DNA of 64,000 nucleotides. Origin: Arachis hypogaea. Taxonomy: Eukaryota > Streptophyta > Magnoliopsida > Fabales > Fabaceae. The notes beneath the pieces are model-generated. The model ran no database searches and had not been told where the DNA came from. It was given only the letters and a program-made list of their open reading frames with translations. A program made the position numbers and the translations under genes. Position 1 is the stretch's first letter, and the number at the start of each line of letters is the position of its first letter. The DNA is taken from contig NC_092040.1 of NCBI RefSeq assembly GCF_003086295.3, forward strand, positions 60,677,559-60,741,558, written 5' to 3'. This document shows, piece by piece, positions 30,240 to 39,603 of this stretch.

Positions 30240-30276
30240 TTGCTTGGGGACAAGCAACAATTTAAGTTTGGTGTTG
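30240..30276 (+). promoter_or_regulatory. PPT-position module of element E
   Basis: TTGCTTG-GGGA-CAAGCAA (30240-30257), then CAATTTAAGTTTGGTGTTG directly before the LTR start TGATGAGCGG at 30277. Confidence 0.7.
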
Positions 30277-30839
30277 TGATGAGCGGATAATTTGTATGCT
30301 TTTTGGCATTGTTTTTAGTATGTTTTTGGTATGATATAGTTAGTTTTTAGTATATTTTTGTTAGTTTTTAGTTAAAATTCACTTTTCTGGACTTTACTAT
30401 GAGTTTGTGTGTTTTTCTGTGATTTCAGGTATTTTCTGGCTGAAATTTAGGGTCCTGAGCAAAAATCTGATTCAGAGACCAAAAAGGACTGCAGATGCTG
30501 TTGGATTCTGACCTCCCTGCACTCGAAGCGGATTTCCAATGCCGTTGAGAGCGCGCCAATTGGGCTTCTGTAGCTCCAGAAAATCCGCTTCGAGTGCAGG
30601 GAGGTCAGAATCCAACAACATCTGCAGTCCTTTTTGGTCTCTGAATTAGATTTTTGCTCAGGACCCTAAATTTCAGCCAGAAAATACCTGAAATCACAGA
30701 AAAACACACAAACTCATAGTAAAGTCCAGAAAAGTGAATTTTAACTAAAAACTAACAAAAATATACTAAAAACTAACTATATCATACCAAAAACATACTA
30801 AAAACAATGCCAAAAAGCATACAAATTATCCGCTCATTA
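30277..30839. repeat. 259-bp inverted repeat of the family L LTR start
   Basis: Left arm 30277-30535 (plus) and right arm 30581-30839 (minus), both 259 bp with no indels and about 3 mismatches. The 45-bp spacer continues the minus-strand LTR. Both arms share bases not found in other L LTRs (for example GGGTCCTGAGC and GACCAAAAAGG), so one arm was copied from the other. The left junction is at a short shared ATTT/TTTCC. Confidence 0.85.
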
Positions 30840-31709
30840 GTGTCACGGATCATCACATTCATCAAGTTGAGGAACAAGTGATATCTTAGAACAAGAATAA
30901 GCTGAATTGAATAGAAGAACAATAGTAATTGCATTAATACTCGAGGTACAGCAGAGCTCCACACCTTAATCTATGGTGTGTAGAAACTCCACCGTTGAAA
31001 ATACATAAGAACAAGGTCTAGGCATGGCCGAATGGCCAGCCTCCCAAAGAGGGTTCAATCATAAAAACATGATCAAAAGATGTAAATACAATAGCAAAAG
31101 GTCCTATTTATAGAGAACTAGTAACTTAGGGTTTACAGATATGAGTAAATGACATAAAAATCCACTTCCGGACCCACTTGGTGTGTGCTTGGGCTGAGCA
31201 TTGAAGCATTTTCATGTAGAGACTCTTCTTGGAGTTAAACGCCAGCTTTTGTGCCAGTTTGGGCGTTTAACTCCCATTCTTGTGCCAGTTCCGGTGTTTA
31301 ACGCCGGGCAGTCTTGAGCTGATTTGGAACGCCGGTTTGGGCCATCAAATCTCGGCCAAAGTATAAACTATTATACATTTCTGGAAATCCCAGGATGTCT
31401 ACTTTCCAACGCAATTGAGATCGCGCCAATTGGGCTTCTGTAGCTCCAGAAAATCCACTTCGAGTGCAGGGAGGTCAGAATCCAATAGCATCTGCAGTCC
31501 TTTTCAGCCTCTGAATTAGATTTTTGCTCAGGTCCCTCAATTTCAGCTAGAAAATACCTGAAATCACAGAAAAACACACAAACTCTTAGTAAAGTCCAAA
31601 AAAGTGAATTTTAACTAAAAACTAATAAAAATATAATAAAAACTAAGTAAGACATACTAAAAACATACTAAAAACAATGCCAAAAAGCGTCTAAGTTATC
31701 CGCTCATCA
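30839..31709 (-). repeat. 5' LTR remnant of element B
   Basis: Collinear, without net indels, with 14912-15782. Its U5 side and B's PBS, leader and gag are missing to the left. It ends CCGCTCATCA, followed by the AGCGC target duplication. Confidence 0.85.
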
Positions 31710-32075
31710 AGCGCCAAAACCAAGGGTCATGCGTACGTGTGGGAGACGTGTACACGTGATAGGAAGGATTAGCGCTTGACTCCAAAGCTCACGAACAAAT
31801 GCCTAGACCTCACAGCGCTCGCCCTCAGTGCTCGTTGCAGCCCTCACCAAGGAGCGCCTTTGATAAAGGTCACGCGTATGCGTGGGCGACGCGTACGCGT
31901 GACAAGGCTGACAGCGCCACACTCATTACAATGCTCGCACCAAAGAGTTCCATAACATAGCACTCATTCCAACACTCTTGTTCAAGTTCACTGGGGAGCG
32001 CCAAAATGGAGGGTCACGCGTACGCGTGACAAGGTGAAAATGCAAGGGTGACGCGTACATGTGGGCAACGCGTAC
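31710..32075 (+). mobile_element. H-1: family H LTR, second segment
   Basis: Continues 14161 after the AGCGC duplication and matches 53380-53640. It contains paired dyads such as ACGCGTATGCGT (31872) and ACGCGTACGCGT (31889 and about 32016). G-2 interrupts it at 32076. Confidence 0.8.
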
Positions 32076-33637
32076 TGACAATGAAAAATTCTTGTATAGT
32101 TTGGAATCAATCAAAATAAGAATCACTTCGTTAGTAGCATAGTCCAAACTAACAATGAATTCTCATAATCAAATGTTAATCCAAAAGATGTCACGATCAA
32201 AACACAATAACCGAGAGTTTTAAGTCCCGGGTTGTCTTCCCCAGGAGTTGCAATTAAAGTGCTAAATTATTGGCTACAGAGAGAACATGGGGGTTTGATG
32301 GCACGAGACAAGGAAAGCAAATGGCAATAAATGAAACAAGCATGCAAATAATTGAATGAAAGCAAATAAAAGCAATGAAAATTGAAATTAAATGGTAAAA
32401 AGAACTCTTAGTGAGGGTAATTAGGGCTTGCTATCCTAGTTGTAGACCACAAACATAGTAATTATGTGTGGATTAATCCCAATTAGTCAATCCTACATCG
32501 AGGATAAGTCAACTAGGCATAATTAATCTTAATCCCTAAGTCCTAAGTCAATACTATTTACGGGTCACTTAGCGTTAAGGGAAACCAAATTAATTAACAA
32601 TACTCACACAATGTGGAATGGACATCTACCACTCAAGTTCACCCAAACCACACAATTTTCCAACCAAGAGTGAGAAATACTAGGCTAAAACCAACCCAAG
32701 CATTTTATCAAACACTTGGGAGGCATGAAAATAAAGCATGATAAAATAATAAGAAATAATAAATGCTATATCTACCAAGAGCAAGGAAAGTAAGATAACA
32801 ACTCAATTAAACAATAAGGAGACATCAAACATAAAATTGCATTAAATGTAAATTAAAGTAACAAGAGTGCAAATACATAAAAATGGCAAGAATATAGAAA
32901 ATGACAAGATAAAGTAATGAAATTAAGACAAGAAAACATGGAAAGGTAGAAGAAACTAGATTAAAATAAGAATTAAAAAAGAAAAATTGCAAAGAAAATA
33001 ACTAAGAACCCTAATTTTTAGAGAGAATGGGGAGCTTCTTTCTCTAGAAAATAACCTACATAATGCTAAACTAACCCTAATTTCTCCCCCCTTTCACATG
33101 GAGTGAGGCCTTCTTAGATATAGGAAGAATTAGCTTCAGAGAGTCCAAAAACTGGGCTCTGGAGGCCCAGAAATTGCCCCCAGTGATTTTCATTAAGTGA
33201 GTCATGTGCTGGGACATGTGCGTACGTACACATGCTGATTTTCTTCTTGTGTGCACGCACAGGAGGTCGTGCGTACGCACACATGGCTTTGTGGTTCTGG
33301 TGCGTACGCACAGTGGGTTGTGCGCATGCACACTCCAATATGTACTTCTCCTTTGTTTTCTTCATGTTTTCTCCCTTTGTACATGCTTCCTTCCACTTTT
33401 GCCTTGCCAAACTTGCCTCTAGGACCTAAAATCACTCAACAAACATGTCATGGCATTGAATGGCATAAAAGTGGGATTAAAATCACTAATTTAAGCTCAA
33501 AATAGAATGTTTTCACTTTTAAGCACAATTGAGAGAGAAAACACAAAAGCATGCTATTTACATGAATAAATGTGGGTTTATGTAATGAAATCCACTCAAA
33601 TCAAACCAAAAATATATCGTCAAATATGGATTGATCA
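32076..33637 (-). repeat. 3' LTR of element G-2
   Basis: 1562 bp, TGACAATGAAAAATTC to GGATTGATCA. GTGCGTACGCAC-type dyads lie at 33218, 33251, 33269, 33300 and 33320 (spacings of about 33, 18, 31 and 20). A reverse-strand TATA-like TCCTATATCTAA lies at 33114-33125, about 100 bp downstream in element sense. Confidence 0.8.
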
Positions 33638-34534
33638 ATTACCCCACATTTAAATAATAGCATGTCCTCATGCTAATCACAATCAAAGAAGAAGGATTAA
33701 GGGAGAAAGCAATTTATTCAATACAGCTAACTACATGCATGCAACTACACTAAATGCTATCTATATGTATGTATACTATGGTTCCAATTTAGTTTGGCAC
33801 AAAACAAACAAGAGATTCCAATTAATCCAAAATAAGCCTTAGGGCCAAGGCAAATAATCAATACACTATGATCGAAGTCCAAAGAATTGAATTGAGATTT
33901 TCAAAACTAACTAACAAGAAACTTGCAAGAAGATACAATGTAAGGCACAAGAACATAGAATTGAGCGATCGAATCCCTCACCGGATGTGTAGTCACTCAA
34001 TTCGCTCAGTGTTCAGGGCTTAATCACTCAATTCTCCTTTAATCATGATTCTCCAAGATTTGCAAGTCATTTAACAATCAACAATTATTCAGTGCATGCA
34101 TACAAATATCAAGAGGACTTATCCATGGGTTGTAATGGGGCTAGGGTCAAGGTAGGATGCATATGGCCAAGTGAGTTTGAAATTTGAATCTTTGATTAAC
34201 CTAAGTTCTCACCAAACGCGTATAACAACCTATACAATTCTAATACAATACCTAGCTACCCATGATTCCCACTTTTTTTTCCACATACTCATGCATTCTC
34301 TTTAATTCACATTCCATATGCATTGATTATTATTGAACTTTATTTTGGGGCTTTTTGTCCCCCTTTTTTTTTGAGGAATTATAGAAAAAAGTGCCGATGC
34401 ATATGGCTTTAAACATCTAATTCATGAGTATGTACCCAATTCCCAAAATTTTGACAGAAGATAAAAAAACACTCTTTTATCTCACCCAATGTTCCCAAAC
34501 TTCCCACACTTGAATGATAAACACACTCACTAGC
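33638..34534 (-). mobile_element. G-2 internal region, 3' part
   Basis: Begins with the PPT module: hairpin TAGCATG-AGGA-CATGCTA (33658-33675), then ATTATTTAAATGTGGGGTAAT next to the LTR in element sense. The rest has no credible ORF. Element C interrupts it at 34535 and it resumes at 45378. Confidence 0.75.
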
Positions 34535-36340
34535 TGGTGGACGAAATTGTGATCACATGCTCTTTGTACTTGTATGAAATTTAATAATTGGCTTTATTTG
34601 AATTCACAACTCCGTTCAACTAACCAGCAAGTGTACTGGGTCGTCCAAGTAATAAACCTTACGCGAGTAAGGGTCGATCCCACAGAGATTGTTGGTATGA
34701 AGCAAGCTATGGTCACCTTGTAAATCTCAGTTAGGCAGATTAAATTGGTTTATGGATTTTTGAATAATTAATAATAAATAGAAAATAAAAAGGGATAGAA
34801 ATACTTATGTAATTCAATAGCGGGAATTTCAGATAGGTGTATGGAGGTGCTGTGCTCCTCTTGAAACTCTACTTCACTATTCACTCTTTCTTCAATCATC
34901 TTTACTCCTTTCCATGGCAAGCTGTATGTAGGGCATCACCATCATCAATGGCTACTTTTAATCCTCTCGGGAAAATGGTCCTATGCGCTGTCACTGCACG
35001 GCTAATCGTCTGGAGGCATCACCCTTGGTTGATAGCTACATCCCATCCTCTCAGTGAAAATGGTCCAAATGCTCTGTCACGGCACGGCTAATCATCTGTC
35101 GGTTCTCAATCAGGTTGGAATAGAATCCATTGATTCTTTTGCGTTTGTCATCATGCCCAGCCTTCAGGAGTTTGAAGCTCGTCACAGTCATTCAATACCG
35201 GAATCCTACTCGGAATACCACAGACAAGGTTAGACTTTCCGGATTCCCAGGATCCTACTCGGAATACCACAGACAAGGTTAGACTTTCTGGATCCCCATG
35301 AATGCTGCCATCTATCTAGCTTATACCACAAAGATTCTGTTGGGGAATCTAAGAGATATGTGCCCGGCCTAAGGTAGAACGGAAGTGGTTGTCAGTCACG
35401 CGCGTTCATAGGTGAGAATGATGATGAGTGTCACGGATCATCACATTCATCAAAGTGTTATGCAACATATATCTTGGAATAAGAATAAAAGAGATTTGAA
35501 TAGAAAGTAATAGTAATTGTATTGAAACTTGAGGTACAGCAGAGCTCCACACCCTTAATCTATGGTGTGTAGAAACTCCACCGTTGAAAATACATAAGTG
35601 AAAGGTTCAGGTACGGCCGAGTGGCCAGCCCCCTAAAACATGCTCAATGGCCTCTTAGAATGAAGAATAAAACAAAACTGAGACCAAAGATGAAACGTGG
35701 TCAAAAGACATCTAATACAATAGTTAAATGTTCTATTTATAATAAACTAGCTCCTAGGGTTTACATGAGTAAGTAATTGATGCATAAATCCACTTCCTGG
35801 GCCCACTTGGTGTATGTTTGGGCTGAGCTTGATCTATCCACGAGCTGAGGCTTTTCTTGGAGTTGAACTCCAAGTTATGACGTGTTTTGGGCGTTCAACT
35901 CCGGATCATGACGTTTTTCTGGCGTTTAACTCCAGACAGCAGCATGTACTTGGCGTTCAACGCCAAGTTACGTCGTCAATTTCCGAATAAATTATGGACT
36001 ATTATATATTGCTGGAAAGCTCTGGATGTCTACTTTCCAACGCCATCGAGAGCGCGCCATTTGGAGTTTTGTAACTCCAGAAAATCCATTTCGAGTGCAG
36101 GGAGGTCAGATTCCAACAGCATCAGCAGTCCTTTTGTCAGCCTTTTTCAGAGTTTTGCTCAAGTCCCTCAATTTCAGCCAGAATTTACCTGAAATCACAG
36201 AAAAACACACAAACTCATAGTAAAGTCCAGAAATGTGAATTTAACATAAAAACTAATGAAAACATCCCTAAAATTAGCTTGAACCTATTAAAAACTACCT
36301 AAAAACAATGCCAAAAAGCGTATAAATTATCCGCTCATCA
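34535..36340 (-). repeat. 3' LTR of element C
   Basis: 1806 bp, TGGTGGACGAAATTG to CCGCTCATCA. Duplicated segments AGACAAGGTTAGACTTTC occur at about 35220-35290. It carries the U5 hairpins (34620-34685), the TATA box (35733-35744) and the phased dyads. Confidence 0.92.
35733..35964 (-). promoter_or_regulatory. U3 promoter of element C: TATA plus four dyads exactly 31 bp apart
   Basis: Reverse-strand TATTATAAATAG at 35733-35744. Dyads start at 35859 (CTTGGAGTTGAACTCCAAG from 35856), 35890 (GGCGTTCAACTCC), 35921 (GGCGTTTAACTCC) and 35952 (GGCGTTCAACGCC). The steps are 31, 31 and 31 although the unit sequences differ. Confidence 0.7.
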
Positions 36341-36377
36341 CAACACCAAACTTAAATTGTTGCTTGTCCCCAAGCAA
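36341..36377 (-). promoter_or_regulatory. PPT-position module of element C
   Basis: Element sense TTGCTTG-GGGA-CAAGCAA (36360-36377), then CAATTTAAGTTTGGTGTTG and the LTR. Confidence 0.7.
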
Positions 36378-37442
36378 CTGAAAATCAAATAGGATAAAAG
36401 AAGAGAATATACTATAAATTCCAGAATATCAATGAATATTAATTATAATTAGATGAGCGGGACTTGTAGCTTTTTGTTTCTGAATAGTTTTGGCATCTCA
36501 CTTTTTCCTTTGAAGTTCAGAGTGATTGGCGTCTCTGGGAACTTAGAATTTTGGATAGTGTTATTGACTTTCCTAGTTAAGCATGTTGATTCTTGAACAC
36601 AGCTACTTATGAGTCTTGGCCATGGCCCTAAGCACTTTGTTTTCCAGTATTACCACCGGATACATAAATGCCACAGACACATAACTGGGTGAACCTTTTC
36701 AGATTGTGACTTAGCTTTGCTAGAGTCCCCAGTTAGTGGTGTCCAGAGCTCTTAAACACACTCTTTTTGCTTTGGATCACGACTTTAACCACTCAGTCTC
36801 AAGCTTTTCACTTGGACCTTCATGACACAAGCACATGGTTAGGGACAGCTTGATTTAGCCGCTTAGGCCTGGATTTTATTTCCTTGGGCCCTCCTATCCA
36901 TTGATGCTCAAAGCCTTGGATCCTTTTTACCCTTGCCTTTTGGTTTTAAGGGCTATTGGATTTTTCTGCTTGCTTTTTCTTTTTCTTTCTAAATATATAT
37001 ATATATTTTTTTTCTCACAAGCTTTTTGTTTTCACTGCTTTTTCTTGCTTCAAGAATCAAATTCATGATTTTTTTCAGATCATCAATAACATTTCTCTTT
37101 GTTCATCATTCTTTCAAGAGCCAACAATTTTAACTTTCATAAACAACAAGATCAAAAATATGCACTGTTCAAGCATTCATTCAGAAAACAAAAAGTATTG
37201 TCACCACATCAATATAATTAAACTAAATTCAAGGATAAATTCGAAATTCATGTACTTCTTGTTCTTTTGAATTAAAACATTTTTTCATTTAAGAGAGGTG
37301 AAGGATTAATGGATTTTATTCATAGCTTTAAGACATGGTTACTAGATACTAATGATCATGAAGTAGAGACACAAAACATAGATAAAAACAACATTAAAAA
37401 CCGAAAAATAGAAAGAAATAAGAACAAGGAATGAATCCACCT
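36378..37442 (-). other. 3' untranslated region of element C
   Basis: No gene. Conserved block at about 36616-36690 (reverse strand CCGGTGGTAATACTGGAAAAC). An AT repeat lies near 36995. Confidence 0.65.
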
Positions 37443-38591
37443 TTAGTGGCATCTTCTTCTTGAAGGACCAACAATGTCCTTAAGCTCTTCTATGTCCCTT
37501 CCTTGCCTTTGTTGCTCCTCCCTCATTGCTCTTTGGTCTTCTCTTATTTCTTGGAGAATGATGGAGTGCTCATGATGTTCCACCCTCAATTGTTCAACAT
37601 TGTGGCTCAAATCTTCTAAGGAAGTGTTGAGTTGTTCCCAATAGTTGTTGGGAGGAAAGTGCATCCCTTGAGGCATCTCAGGGATTTCTTGATGATGAGC
37701 TTCCTCATGCATCTCTTGAGAACCATGAGGGATCTCTCTTGCTTGCTCCATCCTCTTCTTGGTGATGGGCTTATCCTCTTCAATGGAGATGTCTCCTTCT
37801 ATGATAACTCCAGCTGAGTAACATAGATGGCAAATAAGGTGAGGAAAAGCTAGCCTTGCCATGGTGGAGGACTTGTCGGCTATTTTGTAGATTTCATTGG
37901 AGATGACCTCATGAACTTCTACTTCCTCTCCAATCATGATGCTATGAATCATGATGGCCCGATCCACAGTAACTTCAGATCGGTTGCTAGTAGGAATGAT
38001 GGAGCGTTGAATGAACTCCAACCATCTTCTAGCCACATGCTTGAGGTCAAGTCTTCTTAGTTGCACTGGCTTGCCTTTGGAGTCTCTTCTCCATTGAGCT
38101 CCTTCCACACATATGTCCATTAGGACTTGGTCCGACCTTTGATTAAAGTTGACCCTTCTAGTGTAGGGGCGTTCATCTCCTTGCATCATGGGCAAGTGAA
38201 ACGCCAACCTCACATTTTCCGGACTAAAATCTAAGTATTTCCCCCGAACCATTGTGAGATAATTCTTTGGATTCGGGTTCATACTTTGATCATGGTTCCT
38301 AGTGATCCATGCATTGGCATAGAACTCTTGAACCATTAAGATTCTGACTTGTTGCATGGGGTTGGTTAGGACTTCCCAACCTCTTGTTCGGATCTCATGT
38401 CGGATTTCTGGATACTCATTTCTCTTGAGCTTGAAAGGGACCTCAGGGATCACCTTCTTCTTTGGCACAACATCATAGAAGTGGTCTTGATGGCTGTTGG
38501 AGATGAATCTTTCCATCTCCCATGACTCGGAGGTGGAAGCTTTTGTCTTCCCTTTTCCTTTTTTAGAGGATACTCCGGCCTTAGGTGCCAT
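37443..38591 (-). CDS. 3' ORF of element C: intact env-position plant transposon protein
   Basis: 382 residues, from ATG at 38591 to stop at 37443, the only undamaged copy in the window. Residues 1-25 are Lys/Ser-rich (KKGKGKTK, possible nuclear signal). About 40-275 is the conserved body (RTRGWEVL 68-75, MVQEFYANAWIT 86-97, MVRGKYLDFSP 114-124, RSIIPTSNRSEVTVDRAIMIHSIMIGEEVEVHEV 196-229, LAFPHLICHLC 247-257, ITKKRME 276-282). A coiled coil rich in Glu, Gln and Arg follows at about 318-372. I match it from memory to the putative plant transposon protein/ATHILA ORF-1 type. No signal peptide or transmembrane helix is present. It has its own TATA box and leader about 190 bp upstream. The function is not known to me. 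Confidence 0.85.
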   Translation of the reverse strand: MAPKAGVSSKKGKGKTKASTSESWEMERFISNSHQDHFYDVVPKKKVIPEVPFKLKRNEYPEIRHEIRTRGWEVLTNPMQQVRILMVQEFYANAWITRNHDQSMNPNPKNYLTMVRGKYLDFSPENVRLAFHLPMMQGDERPYTRRVNFNQRSDQVLMDICVEGAQWRRDSKGKPVQLRRLDLKHVARRWLEFIQRSIIPTSNRSEVTVDRAIMIHSIMIGEEVEVHEVISNEIYKIADKSSTMARLAFPHLICHLCYSAGVIIEGDISIEEDKPITKKRMEQAREIPHGSQEMHEEAHHQEIPEMPQGMHFPPNNYWEQLNTSLEDLSHNVEQLRVEHHEHSIILQEIREDQRAMREEQQRQGRDIEELKDIVGPSRRRCH

Positions 38592-38628
38592 TGATGGTAA
38601 TGGAAAAACAAAAAGCTTATGCTTTTAC

Positions 38629-38792
38629 CACACCAAACTTAAAATATTGCTCGCCCTCGAGCAAGAAAAGAAAGAAGAGAAGAAGAAGAAGAAGAGAATA
38701 GGGTAGAGAGGGGGAGATGTAGGTTCGGCTAAGTGGGAGAAGATGGGTATGTGTTGTGTGAAAATGAAGTATAATGGAAGGGTATTTATAGG
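38629..38792 (-). promoter_or_regulatory. Internal promoter and hairpin module of element C
   Basis: Reverse-strand CCTATAAATA at 38783-38792, preceded by CCCCCTCTC. Hairpin TTGCTCG-AGGG-CGAGCAA at 38647-38664, then TTTTAAGTTTGGTGTGG, ends about 40 bp before the ORF start. Confidence 0.65.
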
Positions 38793-39141
38793 GAGAGGGG
38801 GGAGTGTGTATTCGGCCATTTAGGGTGGGAATGGGTGGGAAAATGGTTTTGAATTTTTGAAGGTAGGTGGGGTTTATGGGGAAGAGTGGATGGATGTGAG
38901 TGGTGAAGGGGGTGATTGGGAAGAGGAATTGAGGTGATTGGTGAAGAGTGTTGGGAAGTGTGACATGGGGAATACAAATCACAAAAATAGGATTAGTAGG
39001 TAAGGTGGGAATATAGTAGGTGGGGATCCTGTGGGGTCCACAGATCCTGAGGTGATCCTGTGGAGTCCACAGATCCTGAGGTGTCAAGGAATTCCATCCC
39101 TGCACCAAATAGGCATGTAAATTGCCTTTGCACACCATTCT

Positions 39142-39378
39142 GGCGTTTAAACGCCGTGTGGTGCACATTCTGGGCGTTCAACGCCCATGTAAAGCATGTT
39201 TCTGGCGTTGAACGCCAGTTTCATGCTTGTTACTGGCGTTCAGCGCCAGCTTTTCTTCTCTGGGCACATTCCTGGCGTTCAGTGCCAGAATGTTGCTTGT
39301 TTCTGGCGTTCAGCGCCAGAATGATGCTCTGTTCTGGCATTGAACGCCGACCAGATGCATCTTACTGGCGTTGAACGC
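39142..39378 (-). repeat. 31-bp phased palindrome array, element C
   Basis: Units start at 39142, 39173, 39204, 39234, 39274, 39304, 39335 and 39366 (31, 31, 30, 40, 30, 31, 31). Unit cores have drifted to GGCGTTGAACGCC and GGCGTTCAGCGCC, mostly keeping dyad symmetry. Confidence 0.9.
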
Positions 39379-39525
39379 CAGCCTGTGCGTCCTCCAGGGT
39401 GGAAATTTTTTTCTTTTGCTGTTTTTGATTCTGTTTTTAATTTTTATGATTTTTTTGTGACTCCTCATGATCATGTACCTAATAAAACACAAAATAACAA
39501 TAAAATAAAAATTAGATAAATAAAA

Positions 39526-39541
39526 TTGGGTTGCCTCCCAA
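39526..39541 (-). other. AGGCAA-loop hairpin, element C
   Basis: Element sense TTGGG-AGGCAA-CCCAA, in the context AAGACGCGCTTG, downstream of gag-protease. Confidence 0.6.
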
Positions 39542-39603
39542 CAAGCGCGTCTTTAATGTCAATAGCTTGACAGTGGCTCTCATGGAGCCACTAGGTGATC
39601 AGG

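Larger units (their letters stand above)
27017..30535 (+). mobile_element. Element E: plus-strand, pol-bearing relative of family L (3' part)
   Basis: After the gap: the C-terminus of integrase, AGGCAA hairpin, palindrome array, internal TATA box, hairpin module, 3' ORF, 3' untranslated region, PPT module, then the first 259 bp of a family L LTR. It is the only element in the window with recognisable integrase sequence, which makes it a candidate for the autonomous partner of A-D. Confidence 0.8.
14162..31709 (-). mobile_element. Element B: disrupted family L element, with AGCGC target duplication
   Basis: The left LTR starts at 14162 and the right LTR remnant ends at 31709. AGCGC flanks both sides (14157-14161 and 31710-31714), and the family H sequence continues across. 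Inside are B's 3' LTR, PPT, a deleted 3' ORF, a palindrome array and the AGGCAA hairpin, then element P (from 18076). After the gap come plus-strand element E and an inverted LTR fragment. B's gag-protease, leader and PBS are absent from the visible sequence. Confidence 0.75.

Noticed and set aside
37443..38591. The 3' ORF as a retroviral-type envelope glycoprotein
   Set aside because: No signal peptide, transmembrane helix or cysteine/glycosylation pattern; it has a basic N-terminus and a coiled coil instead.
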